DNA of 64,000 bases from Stutzerimonas stutzeri (GTDB lineage: Bacteria > Pseudomonadota > Gammaproteobacteria > Pseudomonadales > Pseudomonadaceae). The position numbers were made by a program, and so were the translations under genes. A model generated the notes under the pieces. That model saw only the letters and a list, made by a program, of their open reading frames with translations. It made no database searches and was not told the DNA's origin. The stretch spans positions 1-64,000 of the forward strand of contig NZ_JAAMQZ010000022.1 of assembly GCF_013522825.1 (NCBI RefSeq), written 5' to 3'. Shown here piece by piece: positions 50,679-60,504 of the stretch (the first letter of the stretch is position 1; the number at the start of each line of letters is the position of its first letter).

Positions 50679-51755
50679 ATGATCAATGAAGCCCTGCAGC
50701 GCCTGCTGATCGAGAACCTGACCACCGCAACCCTGCTGCTGGATTCACGCCTGCACGTGGAGTACATGAATCCGGCCGCTGAAATGCTGCTCGCCGTCAG
50801 CGGTCAGCGCAGCCATGGGCAGTTCATCAGCGAACTCTTCACCGAATCACCGGAAGCGCTGGTCGCCTTGCGCCAGGCGGTGGCAGAGGCGCACCCCTTC
50901 ACCAAGCGCGAAGCGACGCTGACCTCTGCCAGCGGCCAGTCGCTGACGGTCGATTATGCAGTCACGCCCATCCTCAGCCGCCAGCAGACCAGGCTGCTGC
51001 TGGAAGTGCTGCCGCGCGACCGGCTGCTGCGCATCAGCAAGGAGGAGGCGCAGCTATCCACCCACGAAACCACACGCATGCTGGTGCGCGGCCTGGCCCA
51101 TGAGATCAAGAACCCGCTCGGCGGCATTCGCGGCGCAGCGCAGCTGCTGGCCCGCGAGCTGCCCGACGAATACCTCACCGATTACACCGCAGTGATCATC
51201 GAGGAAGCCGACCGGCTGCGAAACCTCGTGGACCGCATGCTTGGCTCGAACAAGCTGCCGTCGCTGTCGATGACCAATATTCATGAGGTGCTGGAGCATG
51301 TGGCCAGCCTGATCGAAGCGGAATGCCAGGGCAGCCTCACGCTGATGCGCGACTACGACCCAAGCATCCCCGAAGTGCTCATGGACCGCGAACAGATGAT
51401 CCAGGCCGTGCTCAACATCATGCGCAACGCCATGCAGGCGCTCGCCGGTCAGAGCGAGCTGGGCCTCGGTCGTCTGACCCTGCGCACCCGCACCCTGCGC
51501 CAGTTCACCATCGGCCATGTGCGTCATCGGCTGGTGGCGCGCATCGAGATCATCGACAACGGTCCGGGCATCCCCGCCGAACTGCAGAACACCCTGTTCT
51601 ACCCCATGGTCAGCGGTCGCCCGGACGGTACCGGCCTGGGCCTGGCCATCACCCAGAACATCGTCAGCCAGCATCAGGGCCTGATCGAATGCGAGAGCCA
51701 TCCCGGCCACACCGCGTTCTCTCTCTTCCTGCCGCTGGAACAAGGAGCCTGCTGA
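50679..51755 (+). CDS. ntrB: Nitrogen sensor kinase NtrB (GlnL)
   Basis: Cytoplasmic histidine kinase/phosphatase that, with PII, phosphorylates NtrC when nitrogen is low. The 358-aa protein has an N-terminal PAS domain (~10-110), phospho-His in RGLAHEIKNPLGGIRGAAQLL (~138) and an ATPase domain (NIMRNAMQAL; DNGPGIP; GTGLGLAITQNI). I chose ATG 50679 from the family N-terminus; another in-frame ATG lies at 50667. Two bases separate its stop from the ntrC ATG. Confidence 0.94.
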   Translation: MINEALQRLLIENLTTATLLLDSRLHVEYMNPAAEMLLAVSGQRSHGQFISELFTESPEALVALRQAVAEAHPFTKREATLTSASGQSLTVDYAVTPILSRQQTRLLLEVLPRDRLLRISKEEAQLSTHETTRMLVRGLAHEIKNPLGGIRGAAQLLARELPDEYLTDYTAVIIEEADRLRNLVDRMLGSNKLPSLSMTNIHEVLEHVASLIEAECQGSLTLMRDYDPSIPEVLMDREQMIQAVLNIMRNAMQALAGQSELGLGRLTLRTRTLRQFTIGHVRHRLVARIEIIDNGPGIPAELQNTLFYPMVSGRPDGTGLGLAITQNIVSQHQGLIECESHPGHTAFSLFLPLEQGAC

Positions 51756-51757
51756 GC

Positions 51758-53185
51758 ATGAGCCAAAGCGAAACCGTCTGGATCGTCGATGACGACCGCT
51801 CCATCCGCTGGGTGCTGGAAAAAGCCCTGCAACAGGAAGGCATGACCACACGGAGTTTCGACAGCGCCGACGGCGTCCTCGCCCGCCTCGCCCGGCAGCA
51901 GCCGGACGTGATCATTTCCGACATCCGCATGCCCGGCGCCAGCGGCCTGGAGATGCTGGCGCAGATCCGCGCGCAGCACCCGCGCCTGCCGGTGATCATC
52001 ATGACCGCGCACTCGGACCTCGACAGCGCGGTCGCCTCCTATCAGGGTGGCGCCTTCGAATATCTGCCCAAGCCGTTCGATGTCGATGATGCGGTATCGC
52101 TGGTCAAGCGTGCCCATCTGCACACTCGCGAACAACAGGACCTGCAGGAGCCAGCCAACCGCCATCACACGCCGGAAATCATCGGCGAAGCGCCGGCCAT
52201 GCAGGAGGTATTCCGCGCCATCGGTCGCCTCAGCCATTCCAACATCACCGTGCTGATCAATGGCGAGTCCGGCACCGGCAAGGAACTGGTCGCCCACGCC
52301 CTGCACCGCCACAGCCCGCGTGCCGCCTCACCGTTCATCGCGCTGAACATGGCGGCGATCCCCAAGGACCTGATGGAGTCCGAACTGTTCGGCCACGAGA
52401 AAGGCGCATTCACCGGCGCAGCCAACCAGCGCCGCGGGCGCTTCGAGCAGGCCGATGGCGGCACCCTGTTCCTCGACGAAATCGGCGACATGCCCGCCGA
52501 TACGCAAACGCGGCTGCTACGGGTGCTGGCCGACGGCGAATTCTACCGGGTCGGCGGGCATACGCCGGTGCGGGTAGACGTGCGCATCATCGCCGCCACC
52601 CACCAGGATCTGGAAAGTCTGGTGCAGGCCGGCAAGTTTCGCGAAGACCTGTTCCACCGCCTGAACGTCATCCGCATCCATATCCCGCGCCTGGCCGATC
52701 GCCGCGAGGACATTCCGGCACTGGCCGAGCACTTTCTCGCCAGCGCCGCGCAGGAGCTGGCGGTGGAGACCAAGCTGCTGCGCCCCGACACCGCGCAGTG
52801 CCTGCAGAACCTGGCGTGGCCCGGCAACGTGCGCCAGCTGGAAAACACCTGCCGCTGGATCACGGTCATGGCTTCGGGGCGCGAAGTACATATCGACGAC
52901 CTGCCGCCGGAGCTGCTCAACCAGCCCGCCGACGCCACGCCGGTACAGAACTGGGAACAGGCGCTGCGCCACTGGGCCGATCACGCGCTGGCACGCGGTC
53001 AGTCCGGCCTGCTCGACGAAGCGGTGCCGGCCTTCGAGCGGATCATGATCGAAACCGCCCTCAAGCACACCGCCGGTCGCCGCCGCGACGCCGCCCTGCT
53101 GCTGGGCTGGGGCCGCAACACCCTGACCCGCAAGATCAAGGAGCTGGGCATGGGTGATGGCGGCGAGGATGAAGACGAGGAGTGA
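51758..53185 (+). CDS. ntrC: Nitrogen response regulator NtrC (GlnG)
   Basis: Sigma-54 activator for nitrogen-limitation genes such as glnA. The 475-aa protein has a receiver (phospho-Asp in [10 protein letters not shown], ~54), AAA+ domain with Walker A GESGTGKE (~170), the sigma-54 contact loop GAFTGA and FLDEIGDM, and a Fis-type HTH at the C-terminus ([23 protein letters not shown]). An acidic GGEDEDEE tail ends the protein. Confidence 0.97.
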   Translation: MSQSETVWIVDDDRSIRWVLEKALQQEGMTTRSFDSADGVLARLARQQPDVIISDIRMPGASGLEMLAQIRAQHPRLPVIIMTAHSDLDSAVASYQGGAFEYLPKPFDVDDAVSLVKRAHLHTREQQDLQEPANRHHTPEIIGEAPAMQEVFRAIGRLSHSNITVLINGESGTGKELVAHALHRHSPRAASPFIALNMAAIPKDLMESELFGHEKGAFTGAANQRRGRFEQADGGTLFLDEIGDMPADTQTRLLRVLADGEFYRVGGHTPVRVDVRIIAATHQDLESLVQAGKFREDLFHRLNVIRIHIPRLADRREDIPALAEHFLASAAQELAVETKLLRPDTAQCLQNLAWPGNVRQLENTCRWITVMASGREVHIDDLPPELLNQPADATPVQNWEQALRHWADHALARGQSGLLDEAVPAFERIMIETALKHTAGRRRDAALLLGWGRNTLTRKIKELGMGDGGEDEDEE

Positions 53186-53279
53186 GGGTGGAAGCTTGAA
53201 AAACATTGTGGAGGACGGTGACCTGCGATCCTTGGCTGTGCACCACGCTCCCTGGGTTCCCGACTCGGCTTCTTGCACC

Positions 53280-53337
53280 GTAGGGCCGAACTTGTTCGGC
53301 CTTGTGTGAATCCCTGGCCGAATGAATTCGGCCCTAC
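53280..53337. repeat. 58-bp double-hairpin intergenic repeat
   Basis: Two hairpins: gtagggccgaacttgttcgg and ggccgaatgaattcggcc, with outer ends gtagggc and gccctac that can also pair with each other. Same unit as 15306 and 56711. It lies between convergent ntrC and the 53347-53817 gene. Confidence 0.85.
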
Positions 53338-53346
53338 AGGCCCTAT

Positions 53347-53817
53347 TCAATCCGCTTGCGGCTTCAAATCCAAAAGCCAATCACCACCCTCTTCCTGTTC
53401 GCTCGCCTGCACCTTCAATGGCCGCAGCGCGACCAGATGCAGCGTCAGGCCGTGCTCGGCGTGCTGCACGCGCCAGCGAATGCTCTGGCCATTGAGCGTC
53501 AGTTGCCCGGCACGCTCGCGGCCCTGGGCCTGCAACAGCAGGGCGTAGGCGCCCTCGATGGCTTCCTCGCGATAAACCGTCGGCACATTGAAACGCAGCC
53601 GCAGGCCTGCATCGGAGGCTTGCACGTCGATCAGCCGTGCCGGTTCCGGTGTCGTCAGCCGACCGATCATCATCCCCACCAGCAGGCCGATCAGCACTAG
53701 CGACGCAAAAAAGCGCCGGCGCAGACGCGGTAGCGGGTCGTGCGCCGCAGGGCCGCCTGCCGCAGGATCGCCTGCCGCAGTAGAATGCTCGCCGTTTTCC
53801 GATTCGGTGCCAGCCAT
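53347..53817 (-). CDS. Single-pass membrane protein, unknown
   Basis: The 156-aa protein has a short cytoplasmic N-terminus, a basic stretch (RLRRRFF) then one TM (~33-52: [19 protein letters not shown]), and a periplasmic beta-rich domain ending near LLDLKPQAD. No known domain. A gene of unknown function sits at the same place, between ntrC and trmL, in P. aeruginosa. The predicted ATG (53815-53817) overlaps the trmL ATG on the other strand; the real start could be further in. Confidence 0.72.
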   Translation of the reverse strand: MAGTESENGEHSTAAGDPAAGGPAAHDPLPRLRRRFFASLVLIGLLVGMMIGRLTTPEPARLIDVQASDAGLRLRFNVPTVYREEAIEGAYALLLQAQGRERAGQLTLNGQSIRWRVQHAEHGLTLHLVALRPLKVQASEQEEGGDWLLDLKPQAD

Positions 53818-54277
53818 GTTCCACGTGATCCTTTTCCAGCCGGAAATCCCGCCCAATACCGGCAACATTATCAGGCTCTGCGCCAATGCCGGCTGCAGCC
53901 TGCACCTGATCGAACCGCTGGGCTTCGAGCTGGACGACAAGCGCCTGCGCCGCGCCGGCCTGGATTATCACGAATACGCGCCGCTCAAGCGCCATCCCGA
54001 TCTGGAAACCTGCCTGGCCAGCCTTGGCCATCCGCGCCTGTTCGGCTTCACCACCAAAGGCTCGCAGCCTTTCCATGAGGTCGCCTACCAGCGCGGCGAT
54101 GCCTTCCTGTTCGGCCCGGAAAGCCGCGGCCTGCCCGCCGAGATTCGCGATGCCCTGCCGAACGAGCGCCGCCTGCGCCTGCCGATGCGCCCCGACTGCC
54201 GCAGTCTGAACCTCTCCAACACGGTGGCGGTGGCCGTCTATGAAGCCTGGCGGCAGCTCGACTTCGCCATGGCGTGA
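53816..54277 (+). CDS. trmL: tRNA (cytidine/uridine-2'-O-)-methyltransferase TrmL
   Basis: SPOUT methyltransferase that modifies the wobble base 34 of tRNA-Leu. The 153-aa protein has the family N-terminus [21 protein letters not shown], the SAM knot segment [11 protein letters not shown] (~102) and [18 protein letters not shown] at the C-terminus. The ATG is fixed by conservation. It shares two bases with the predicted start of the divergent membrane protein, so its promoter must lie in that gene. Confidence 0.96.
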   Translation: MFHVILFQPEIPPNTGNIIRLCANAGCSLHLIEPLGFELDDKRLRRAGLDYHEYAPLKRHPDLETCLASLGHPRLFGFTTKGSQPFHEVAYQRGDAFLFGPESRGLPAEIRDALPNERRLRLPMRPDCRSLNLSNTVAVAVYEAWRQLDFAMA

Positions 54278-54368
54278 TCCGAAAAAACCGCACACATTTC
54301 AAGGCTGAACGTTCCGCAGCGCACCGCGTCGTAATTTGAACCTCCCGGCGAAGACCAAGGAGAACGAC

Positions 54369-56678
54369 GTGAGCCAGCCCACCTTCAAGCCTTATCGCGC
54401 ACCCTCCGGTGGCTGGGGCTCGGCCTATTCGGTCGCCAATATCCTCATCCGCGAGAAGATTCCGCTGGCCGGCGCCGCGCTGCTGCTCAAGCAGAACAAG
54501 CCCATAGACGGCTTCGCCTGCGTCAGCTGCGCCTGGGCCAAGCCGCACCCGTCACGCCCCCTGTCGTTCTGCGAGAACGGCGCCAAGGCCACCGCCTGGG
54601 AAAACACCAGCCGTCGCTGCGGCCCGGAATTCTTCGCCGCGCATACCGTCAGCGAGCTGCTGAACTGGACCGACTTCGACCTGGAAAACCAGGGCCGCCT
54701 AACCCACCCCATGCGCTACGACGCCGCCAGCGACCAGTACCAGCCGGTCAGTTGGGACCAGGCCTTCGCCGAGATCGGACAGGAACTGAAAGCCATAGCC
54801 GACCCCAACCAGGTGGTCTTCTACATGTCCGGTCGCGCCTCGCTGGAAACGGCCTACATGTATGGCGTACTGGCGCGGATGTACGGCACCAACAACCTGC
54901 CGGACAGCTCCAACATGTGCCACGAAAGCACTTCGGTGGCGCTGCCGGAGAGCATCGGCGTACCCGTGGCGACCGTCACCCTGAATGACATGGAGAAGAC
55001 CGACGGGCTGTTCTTCTTCGGCCAGAACACCGGCACCAGCAGCCCGCGCATGCTGCATGAACTGCAGGAGGCCCGCGAGCGCGGCGCCGAGATCGTCACC
55101 TTCAACCCGATCCGCGAGCGCGGGCTGGAGCGCTTCGTCGATCCGCAATCGCCCAGGGAAATGCTTACGCCGGACAGCACGGTGATCAGCACCCAGTACC
55201 ACCAGCTGACCATTGGCGGAGACATCGCCGCCATCACCGGCGTCTGCAAGGCGCTGTTCGCCATGGACGACGAGGCGCAGGCAGCGGGTAAACCACGGGT
55301 GCTCGACGTCGACTTTATCGAACAGCACACCCACGGCTTCGAGGCCTTCGAGCAGCACGTGCGCGGCTATGCCTGGCCGGTGCTGGAACGCCGCGCGGGC
55401 CTCAGCCGCACGGCGATGGAAGCCGCCGCCACGGCTTACGCCAATTGCCAGCGGGTGATCGTCGCCTACGGCATGGGCATCACCCAGCATCGGCATGGCG
55501 TGGAGGCGGTGCAGATGCTGGTCAACCTCCTGCTGCTGCGCGGCAATATGGGCAAGGAAGGCGCCGGCATCCTTCCGGTACGCGGTCATTCCAATGTGCA
55601 GGGCCAGCGCACCGTTGGCATTACCGAGAAGGCCGCGCAGGTGCCGGTCGACAACCTGCGCCGACAGTTCGGTTTCGAGCCACCGAGCGAGGATGGTGTG
55701 AACACGGTCGAAGCCTGCGAAGGCATCATCGACGGCAGCATCCGCGGCTTCATCGCCATGGGCGGCAACTTCGTCCGCGCGGTGCCCGATACTTCGCAGA
55801 TCGAACCGGCCTGGCGCAAGCTGCGCCTGTCGGTGCAAGTCTCCACCAAGCTCAACCGCAGCCATCTGATTACCGGCGAGGTGGCCTATATCCTGCCGTG
55901 CCTGGGCCGCACCGAGATCGACCGCCAGGCCACGGGCGAGCAACGCAACACCACCGAAGACAGCACCGCCTGCATCCGTGCCTGGCGTGGCGTGGCCGAA
56001 CCTGCCGGCGATCTGCTGCTATCGGAGCCGGCCATCGTCGCGCGGCTGGCCAAGGCAGCCCTGGAGCCCAACCCGAACCTGGACTGGGACGCCTGGGTCG
56101 GCAACTACGACCTGATCCGCGAGGCCATCGCCGAGAGCTATCCCGACATATTTCATGACTTCAACGTACGCATGATGGAGCCGGGCGGTTTTCATCGACC
56201 GCTGGGCGCCAGCCAGCGTCAGTGGGACACCGACACCGGCAAGGCCAACTTCATCAACCCGCCGCAGCTGGCGGCGAACCCCGACACCGAGGAGGGTGGT
56301 CACGAGTGGCACGACGTGCTGCAACTGATGACGCTGCGCAGCAATGACCAGTTCAACACCACCGTCTACGGCTACAACGACCGCTTCCGCGGCATCCACG
56401 GCACCCGCGCGGTGATCATGATGAACCGCAACGACATCGTCCGCCTGGGCCTGGCCGAAGGCGACCAGATCGAGGCGCTGACCGAGGTGGACGATGGCGT
56501 GCATCGCTCGGTCGGCCCGCTGCGCGTGACGCCCTACAACATCCCCGAAGGCTGCTGCGCCGGCTACTACCCCGAGTGCAACGTGCTGCTGCCGGTCTGG
56601 CACCACGCCAAGCGCAGCAAGGTGCCGGCGGCGAAATCGATTCCGGTGCGCCTGCGCAAGGTCATCGCCGCGGTCTGA
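54369..56678 (+). CDS. FdhF/YdeP-family molybdopterin oxidoreductase
   Basis: The 769-aa protein belongs to the formate-dehydrogenase-like YdeP group. An N-terminal Cys set (DGFACVSCAWAKP, SFCENGAKA) is followed by molybdopterin domains (SSNMCHESTSVAL; GITQHRHGVEAVQM; LRGNMGKEGAGILPVRGHSNVQG) and a C-terminal MoCo-binding domain. In the active-site region NMCHESTS a Cys is retained where FdhF has Sec/Cys. Homologues affect acid resistance in E. coli; physiological substrate unknown. The start is GTG 54369, with AAGGAG seven bases upstream. No fdhD is in the window. Confidence 0.88.
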   Translation: MSQPTFKPYRAPSGGWGSAYSVANILIREKIPLAGAALLLKQNKPIDGFACVSCAWAKPHPSRPLSFCENGAKATAWENTSRRCGPEFFAAHTVSELLNWTDFDLENQGRLTHPMRYDAASDQYQPVSWDQAFAEIGQELKAIADPNQVVFYMSGRASLETAYMYGVLARMYGTNNLPDSSNMCHESTSVALPESIGVPVATVTLNDMEKTDGLFFFGQNTGTSSPRMLHELQEARERGAEIVTFNPIRERGLERFVDPQSPREMLTPDSTVISTQYHQLTIGGDIAAITGVCKALFAMDDEAQAAGKPRVLDVDFIEQHTHGFEAFEQHVRGYAWPVLERRAGLSRTAMEAAATAYANCQRVIVAYGMGITQHRHGVEAVQMLVNLLLLRGNMGKEGAGILPVRGHSNVQGQRTVGITEKAAQVPVDNLRRQFGFEPPSEDGVNTVEACEGIIDGSIRGFIAMGGNFVRAVPDTSQIEPAWRKLRLSVQVSTKLNRSHLITGEVAYILPCLGRTEIDRQATGEQRNTTEDSTACIRAWRGVAEPAGDLLLSEPAIVARLAKAALEPNPNLDWDAWVGNYDLIREAIAESYPDIFHDFNVRMMEPGGFHRPLGASQRQWDTDTGKANFINPPQLAANPDTEEGGHEWHDVLQLMTLRSNDQFNTTVYGYNDRFRGIHGTRAVIMMNRNDIVRLGLAEGDQIEALTEVDDGVHRSVGPLRVTPYNIPEGCCAGYYPECNVLLPVWHHAKRSKVPAAKSIPVRLRKVIAAV

Positions 56679-56710
56679 AACCGAACGCGACCTTCGTCGC
56701 ACCCCGTCCT

Positions 56711-56768
56711 GTAGGGCCGAATTCATTCGGCCACAGGTGAGGCAAAGACCGAACAAGTTCGGCCCTGC
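56711..56768. repeat. 58-bp double-hairpin intergenic repeat
   Basis: Two hairpins, gtagggccgaattcattcgg and gaccgaacaagttcggc, and outer ends gtagggc/gccctgc. Third double copy of the family, between codirectional genes (FdhF-like and hslV). Confidence 0.82.
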
Positions 56769-56864
56769 CAGATCGTGCGTGACCTGACCGGTTGAAAAGC
56801 GCCTTGCCCTCCCCCATATCAACCGCATTCGGGCATCGATGCCCCGCCGTGTGGAGATTATCCC

Positions 56865-57401
56865 TTGACCACCATCGTTTCAGTGCGCCGCAACGGCAAA
56901 GTCGTCATGGGCGGCGACGGCCAGGTTTCCCTGGGCAATACCGTCATGAAAGGCAACGCCAAGAAAGTTCGCCGGCTCTACCATGGCCAGGTGCTGGCCG
57001 GTTTCGCCGGCGCCACCGCCGACGCCTTCACCCTCTTCGAGCGCTTCGAGGGCCAGTTGGAGAAACACCAGGGCCATCTGGTGCGTGCCGCCGTCGAGCT
57101 GGCCAAGGACTGGCGCACCGACCGTTCCCTGAGCCGCCTGGAAGCCATGCTCGCCGTGGCCAACAAGGACGCCTCGCTGATCATCACCGGGAACGGCGAC
57201 GTGGTGCAGCCCGAGGACGACCTGATCGCCATGGGCTCCGGCGGCGGCTTCGCCCAGGCCGCGGCCATGGCGCTGCTGCGCAAGGGCGGCGACGAGATGT
57301 CCGCCCAGGACATCGCCGAGACCGCGCTGAACATCGCCGGCAGCATCTGCGTCTTCACCAATCAGAACCTGACTATTGAGGAATTGGATAGCGCCGTCTG
57401 A
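56865..57401 (+). CDS. hslV: ATP-dependent protease subunit HslV
   Basis: Proteolytic core of the HslUV (ClpQY) protease, a threonine protease. The 178-aa protein starts at TTG 56865, placing catalytic Thr at residue 2 (TTIVSVRR) after Met removal; TGGAG lies upstream. Motifs GDGQVSLG and [11 protein letters not shown] are as in the family. A rare TTG start may limit translation relative to hslU, 25 bp downstream. Confidence 0.96.
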   Translation: MTTIVSVRRNGKVVMGGDGQVSLGNTVMKGNAKKVRRLYHGQVLAGFAGATADAFTLFERFEGQLEKHQGHLVRAAVELAKDWRTDRSLSRLEAMLAVANKDASLIITGNGDVVQPEDDLIAMGSGGGFAQAAAMALLRKGGDEMSAQDIAETALNIAGSICVFTNQNLTIEELDSAV

Positions 57402-57426
57402 GCGCGTCCGATTCCGGAGTACGAAC

Positions 57427-58767
57427 ATGTCCATGACGCCCCGCGAGATCGTCCACGAACTCAACCGCCACATCATCGGCCAGGACGACGCCAAGCGCGC
57501 CGTGGCCATCGCCCTGCGCAACCGCTGGCGGCGCATGCAATTGCCCGCCGAGCTGCGCCAGGAAGTCACCCCGAAGAACATCCTGATGATCGGCCCCACC
57601 GGCGTCGGCAAGACCGAAATCGCCCGCCGCCTGGCCAAGCTGGCCAACGCGCCCTTCATCAAGGTGGAAGCGACCAAGTTCACCGAAGTCGGCTATGTCG
57701 GTCGCGATGTCGAGTCCATCATCCGCGACCTGGCCGACGCCGCGCTGAAGATGCTGCGCGAGCAGGAAGTGCAGAAGATGCAGCACCGCGCCGAAGATGC
57801 CGCCGAAGAGCGCATCCTCGACGCCCTGCTGCCGCCGGCACGCCCTGGTTTCAACGAAGACCCTGCGCCGAGCAGCGATTCCAACACCCGCCAGCTGTTC
57901 CGCAAGCGCCTGCGCGAAGGCCAGCTGGACGACAAGGAAATCGACATCGAGGTCGCCGAAAGCCCCGCTGGCGTCGAGATCATGGCCCCACCCGGCATGG
58001 AAGAGATGACCAGCCAGTTGCAGAACCTCTTCGCCAACATGGGCAAGGGCAAGAAGAAGAGCCGCAAGTTGAAGATCAAGGAAGCCTTCAAGCTGGTGCG
58101 CGACGAGGAAGCCGCACGCCTGGTCAACGAGGAAGAACTCAAGGCCCGCGCGCTGGAAGCGGTGGAACAGAACGGCATCGTCTTCATCGACGAGATCGAC
58201 AAGGTCGCCAAGCGCGGCAACACCGGCGGCGCCGACGTGTCCCGCGAGGGTGTGCAGCGCGACCTTTTGCCGCTGATCGAGGGCAGCACGGTCAACACCA
58301 AGCTGGGCATGGTCAAGACCGACCATATCCTGTTCATCGCCAGCGGCGCCTTCCACCTGTCCAAGCCGAGCGATCTGGTGCCTGAATTGCAGGGCCGCCT
58401 GCCGATTCGCGTGGAGCTCAAGGCGTTGTCGCCGGAAGACTTCGAGCGCATCCTCAGCGAACCGCACGCCTCGCTCACCGAACAGTACCGCGAGCTGCTG
58501 AAGACCGAAGGGCTGCATATCGAATTCGCCGCCGACGGCATCAAGCGCCTGGCCGAGATCGCCTGGCAGGTCAACGAGAAGACCGAGAACATCGGTGCAC
58601 GCCGCCTGCACACCCTGCTCGAACGCCTGCTGGAGGAAGTCTCCTTCAGCGCCGGCGACCTGGCCGGCCAGCAGAACGGCGAGCCGATCCGCATCGACAC
58701 CGCCTACGTCAACGAGCACCTGGGCGAGCTGGCGGCAGACGAGGATCTTTCGCGTTACATCCTTTAA
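57427..58767 (+). CDS. hslU: HslU ATPase subunit of HslUV
   Basis: AAA+ unfoldase feeding HslV. The 446-aa protein has [17 protein letters not shown] at the N-terminus, Walker [10 protein letters not shown] (~57-65), the pore motif GYVGRDV, an I-domain (~110-240) and Walker [10 protein letters not shown]. The conserved C-terminus DEDLSRYIL inserts into HslV. GGAG precedes ATG 57427; the in-frame start at 57376 would run into hslV. Confidence 0.97.
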   Translation: MSMTPREIVHELNRHIIGQDDAKRAVAIALRNRWRRMQLPAELRQEVTPKNILMIGPTGVGKTEIARRLAKLANAPFIKVEATKFTEVGYVGRDVESIIRDLADAALKMLREQEVQKMQHRAEDAAEERILDALLPPARPGFNEDPAPSSDSNTRQLFRKRLREGQLDDKEIDIEVAESPAGVEIMAPPGMEEMTSQLQNLFANMGKGKKKSRKLKIKEAFKLVRDEEAARLVNEEELKARALEAVEQNGIVFIDEIDKVAKRGNTGGADVSREGVQRDLLPLIEGSTVNTKLGMVKTDHILFIASGAFHLSKPSDLVPELQGRLPIRVELKALSPEDFERILSEPHASLTEQYRELLKTEGLHIEFAADGIKRLAEIAWQVNEKTENIGARRLHTLLERLLEEVSFSAGDLAGQQNGEPIRIDTAYVNEHLGELAADEDLSRYIL

Positions 58768-58784
58768 GCACGGGCCAGGCGTAG

Positions 58785-58811
58785 GGCGGATCAATGCTTC
58801 ACCGATCCGCC
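58785..58811. repeat. Intergenic palindrome after hslU
   Basis: Inverted repeat ggcggatc/gatccgcc with an 11-nt loop, 18 bp after the hslU stop. Part of a ~100-bp repeat-like stretch up to about 58885 that also contains ggattacgcc...ggctaatcc. No T-tract. Confidence 0.55.
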
Positions 58812-58957
58812 GAACGAAGGCTCCAGCGGGTAACATGTTGCTGGCTTGCACGTCGGATGACGCTTCGCCCCCGGATTACGCCTACGGCTAATCCAGGCTA
58901 CGGCTGGACGAAAAAGCGTCCGTCGTTCAGCCTCCCAGCCTCTTTTCGGTTTTTCTC

Positions 58958-59332
58958 ATGCGCATCCCCACTCAGATAAAACTCCGCAAGGCCTCGAAAA
59001 CCCTGGAACTGGAATACGGCCCCAACGAGCGCTACAGCCTGCCGGCCGAGTTCCTCCGGGTGCATTCGCCCTCCGCCGAGGTCCAGGGCCACGGCAACCC
59101 GGTGCTGCAGACCGGCAAGATCAACGTCGCGCTGGAAGGCGTGGAGCCCGCCGGGCAGTACGCGCTGAAACTGACCTTCAGCGACGGCCATGACAGCGGC
59201 CTCTACAGCTGGGAATACCTCGACCATCTGTCGCGCAACCAGCAGTCACTCTGGGACGACTATCTCCAGGCCCTGGCCGACGCTGGCAAATCCCGCGACC
59301 CGGATATCTCGGCGGTCAAGCTGATGCTTTGA
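58958..59332 (+). CDS. DUF971 (GBBH-like N-terminal domain) protein
   Basis: The 124-aa protein has the DUF971 pattern: TQIKLRKASKTLELEYGPNERYSLPAEFLRVHSPSAE, then LKLTFSDGHDSGLYSWEYL. This domain is also the N-terminus of gamma-butyrobetaine hydroxylase and is linked to Fe-S/Apd1-like proteins. It follows hslU in most Pseudomonas. Function unknown. Confidence 0.92.
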   Translation: MRIPTQIKLRKASKTLELEYGPNERYSLPAEFLRVHSPSAEVQGHGNPVLQTGKINVALEGVEPAGQYALKLTFSDGHDSGLYSWEYLDHLSRNQQSLWDDYLQALADAGKSRDPDISAVKLML

Positions 59333-59481
59333 GGGTGGCTCGGCTGCGTCGCATGGCAGCCACCCCTGACCTTCCCCGCCCAACGGCAGCGGAAACGACG
59401 AGCGCGCCGACACGCACGCGGTCAAAGCTCAGGTTCGAACGTAGTCAATCGCCCATCACCTGCGACTACCGGAGCCCAGCC

Positions 59482-60351
59482 ATGCCCGTCTGCCATGTTA
59501 CCCACCACCGTCTCGATCTCGACGGCATCGACATCTTCTACCGCGCCGCCGGGCCGCAGGACGCGCCTGTCGTGCTACTGCCTCACGGTTACCCTTGCTC
59601 GTCCTATGAATTCAGGGGCCTCATGCCGTTGCTTGCCGACCGCTGGCGGCTGCTCGCGCCGGATTTCCCAGGCTGCGGCTACAGCGCGACGCCGGACGAC
59701 TTCGCCTACGATTTCGATGGCTATGCCGATTTTCTCGAGCGCTTCACCCGCCAGCTGGGCATCGAGCGCTTCGCGCTCTACCTGCACGACTTCGGTTCGC
59801 AGATCGGCCTGCGCCTGGCCATCGCCCAGCCGCAGCGCATTACTGCGCTGATCGTGCAGAACGGCGACATCTACGAAGACCAACTGGGGCCCAAGTACGC
59901 CGCGCTGCAACGCTTCTTCGCCAGCCCGGCCCCGCAGGCGCGCGCCGGGCTGGCCGACGCGGTCAGCCTCGAAGGCTTCGAGGAGGAGTTTCTCAACGAA
60001 GTGGAGCCGGAACTGGCCGAGCGCATCCCGCCGGATCTCTGGCACCTGCATTGGGCGCTCATGTCGCCGCGCCGCGAGGAAATCGCGGTGCAGGTGATCG
60101 CGGGGCTCAAGGAGAACCTGGCCTGGTTTCCCCGCTACCAGGCGTACCTGCGCGACCATCAGCCTCCCACCCTGATCGTCTGGGGCCCTCGCGACGGCTA
60201 CATGCCCGAAGGGTCGGCACGGGCCTACCTGCGCGACCTGCCGAACGCCGAGCTGCACCTGTTCGAGGATGGCGGCCATTGGCTGCTGGAAACCCACCTC
60301 GATGAAGTGGCGCGCCTGTCGCGGGATTTCCTGGAGCGGAGTCAGCGTTGA
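59482..60351 (+). CDS. Alpha/beta hydrolase (dehalogenase/epoxide-hydrolase-like)
   Basis: The 289-aa protein has an oxyanion segment LLPHGYPCSSYEFRGLMP (~33-50), nucleophile Asp in LYLHDFGSQIG (~104), acid Asp in WGPRDGYMP (~235) and His in EDGGHWLLETH (~263). Asp as nucleophile points to haloalkane-dehalogenase/epoxide-hydrolase relatives and away from serine esterases. Start ATG 59482 with GGAG upstream. In P. aeruginosa this site holds the pha cluster; this hydrolase does not resemble PhaZ beyond the fold. Confidence 0.88.
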   Translation: MPVCHVTHHRLDLDGIDIFYRAAGPQDAPVVLLPHGYPCSSYEFRGLMPLLADRWRLLAPDFPGCGYSATPDDFAYDFDGYADFLERFTRQLGIERFALYLHDFGSQIGLRLAIAQPQRITALIVQNGDIYEDQLGPKYAALQRFFASPAPQARAGLADAVSLEGFEEEFLNEVEPELAERIPPDLWHLHWALMSPRREEIAVQVIAGLKENLAWFPRYQAYLRDHQPPTLIVWGPRDGYMPEGSARAYLRDLPNAELHLFEDGGHWLLETHLDEVARLSRDFLERSQR

Positions 60352-60504
60352 ACGAGGAGCGCACCCGGCGACGGGTCTGGCAAGCGGCAATCCGCACGAT
60401 AGAAGCCGAACGCCCCGGACAAATTTTCTCGAGGCTTGCCGCTTGAAGCTCACCGCTGCCTTTTAGGTTTAGAATGCCCCGCACATTCTTCCGGTGACAG
60501 TGAC

